Positions 14,342 through 14,345 of a DNA stretch of 14,345 nt are shown here, in pieces (positions within the stretch are counted from its first letter, which is position 1; each line of letters begins with the position of its first letter). The notes below the pieces were generated by a model that was given only the letters and a program-made list of their open reading frames with translations, searched no databases and was not told the DNA's origin. The translations under genes and the position numbers were made by a program. The stretch is from an uncultured Lachnospiraceae bacterium. GTDB taxonomy: Bacteria; Bacillota; Clostridia; Lachnospirales; Lachnospiraceae. The stretch covers positions 1 through 14,345 of the forward strand of contig CAJUHN010000074.1 in assembly GCA_910585935.1 (NCBI GenBank). Reading direction: 5' to 3'.

Positions 14342-14345
14342 CAAG

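Overview
The window looks like DNA from a gut-type Clostridia genome, most likely Lachnospiraceae. This rests on an agr-type cyclic peptide quorum-sensing locus, an IS4/ISDil-like transposase, and a Tn4451-style element with a large serine recombinase, TnpW, MobA/MobL relaxase and ParM. No rRNA, tRNA or CRISPR array was seen, so the family call is inference. Base composition changes sharply: about 1-4200 is very AT-rich, and about 5650-14345 is much more GC-rich. That points to at least two origins.

Region 1 (1-4110, all minus strand): an agr quorum-sensing locus joined to radical SAM peptide-maturase genes. The transcription order is agrA-like (LytTR response regulator), agrC-like (GHKL sensor kinase), a strong terminator, a promoter with a LytTR-type 9-bp direct repeat, agrD (autoinducer precursor), a truncated agrB, a C-terminal SPASM fragment of one radical SAM enzyme, and a second radical SAM/SPASM enzyme that runs off the left edge. 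AgrB is cut after its catalytic His/Cys pair and abuts the headless SPASM fragment, which looks like an internal deletion. The RNA from the agrD promoter would read straight into the radical SAM gene, so peptide signalling may control a RiPP-type modification enzyme.

Region 2 (about 4200-5625): a dead IS4/ISDil-like insertion sequence. Its leader carries an antisense group II intron of about 540 bp with no reverse transcriptase gene. The transposase has a 2-base deletion, a nonsense codon, and a 3' end cut where the next element begins.

Region 3 (about 5625 to the right edge): an integrative mobilizable element. On the minus strand are tnpW, large serine recombinase, parM, a ParR-like gene and the mobA/mobL relaxase. 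On the plus strand are a sigma-region-4-like regulator, a possible 29-codon ORF, a DUF6076-like protein and an unknown protein. Between the ParR-like gene and the relaxase lies a hairpin-dense non-coding stretch of about 750 bp. It holds paired stem-loops (possible oriT), a terminator, four short hairpins each followed by an AAAATAAGG-like spacer, and three exact copies of a 12-mer. It is the best candidate for transfer and/or partition sites. The recombinase and TnpW would move the element, MobL would nick it for transfer, and ParM with its partner may stabilise the excised circle.
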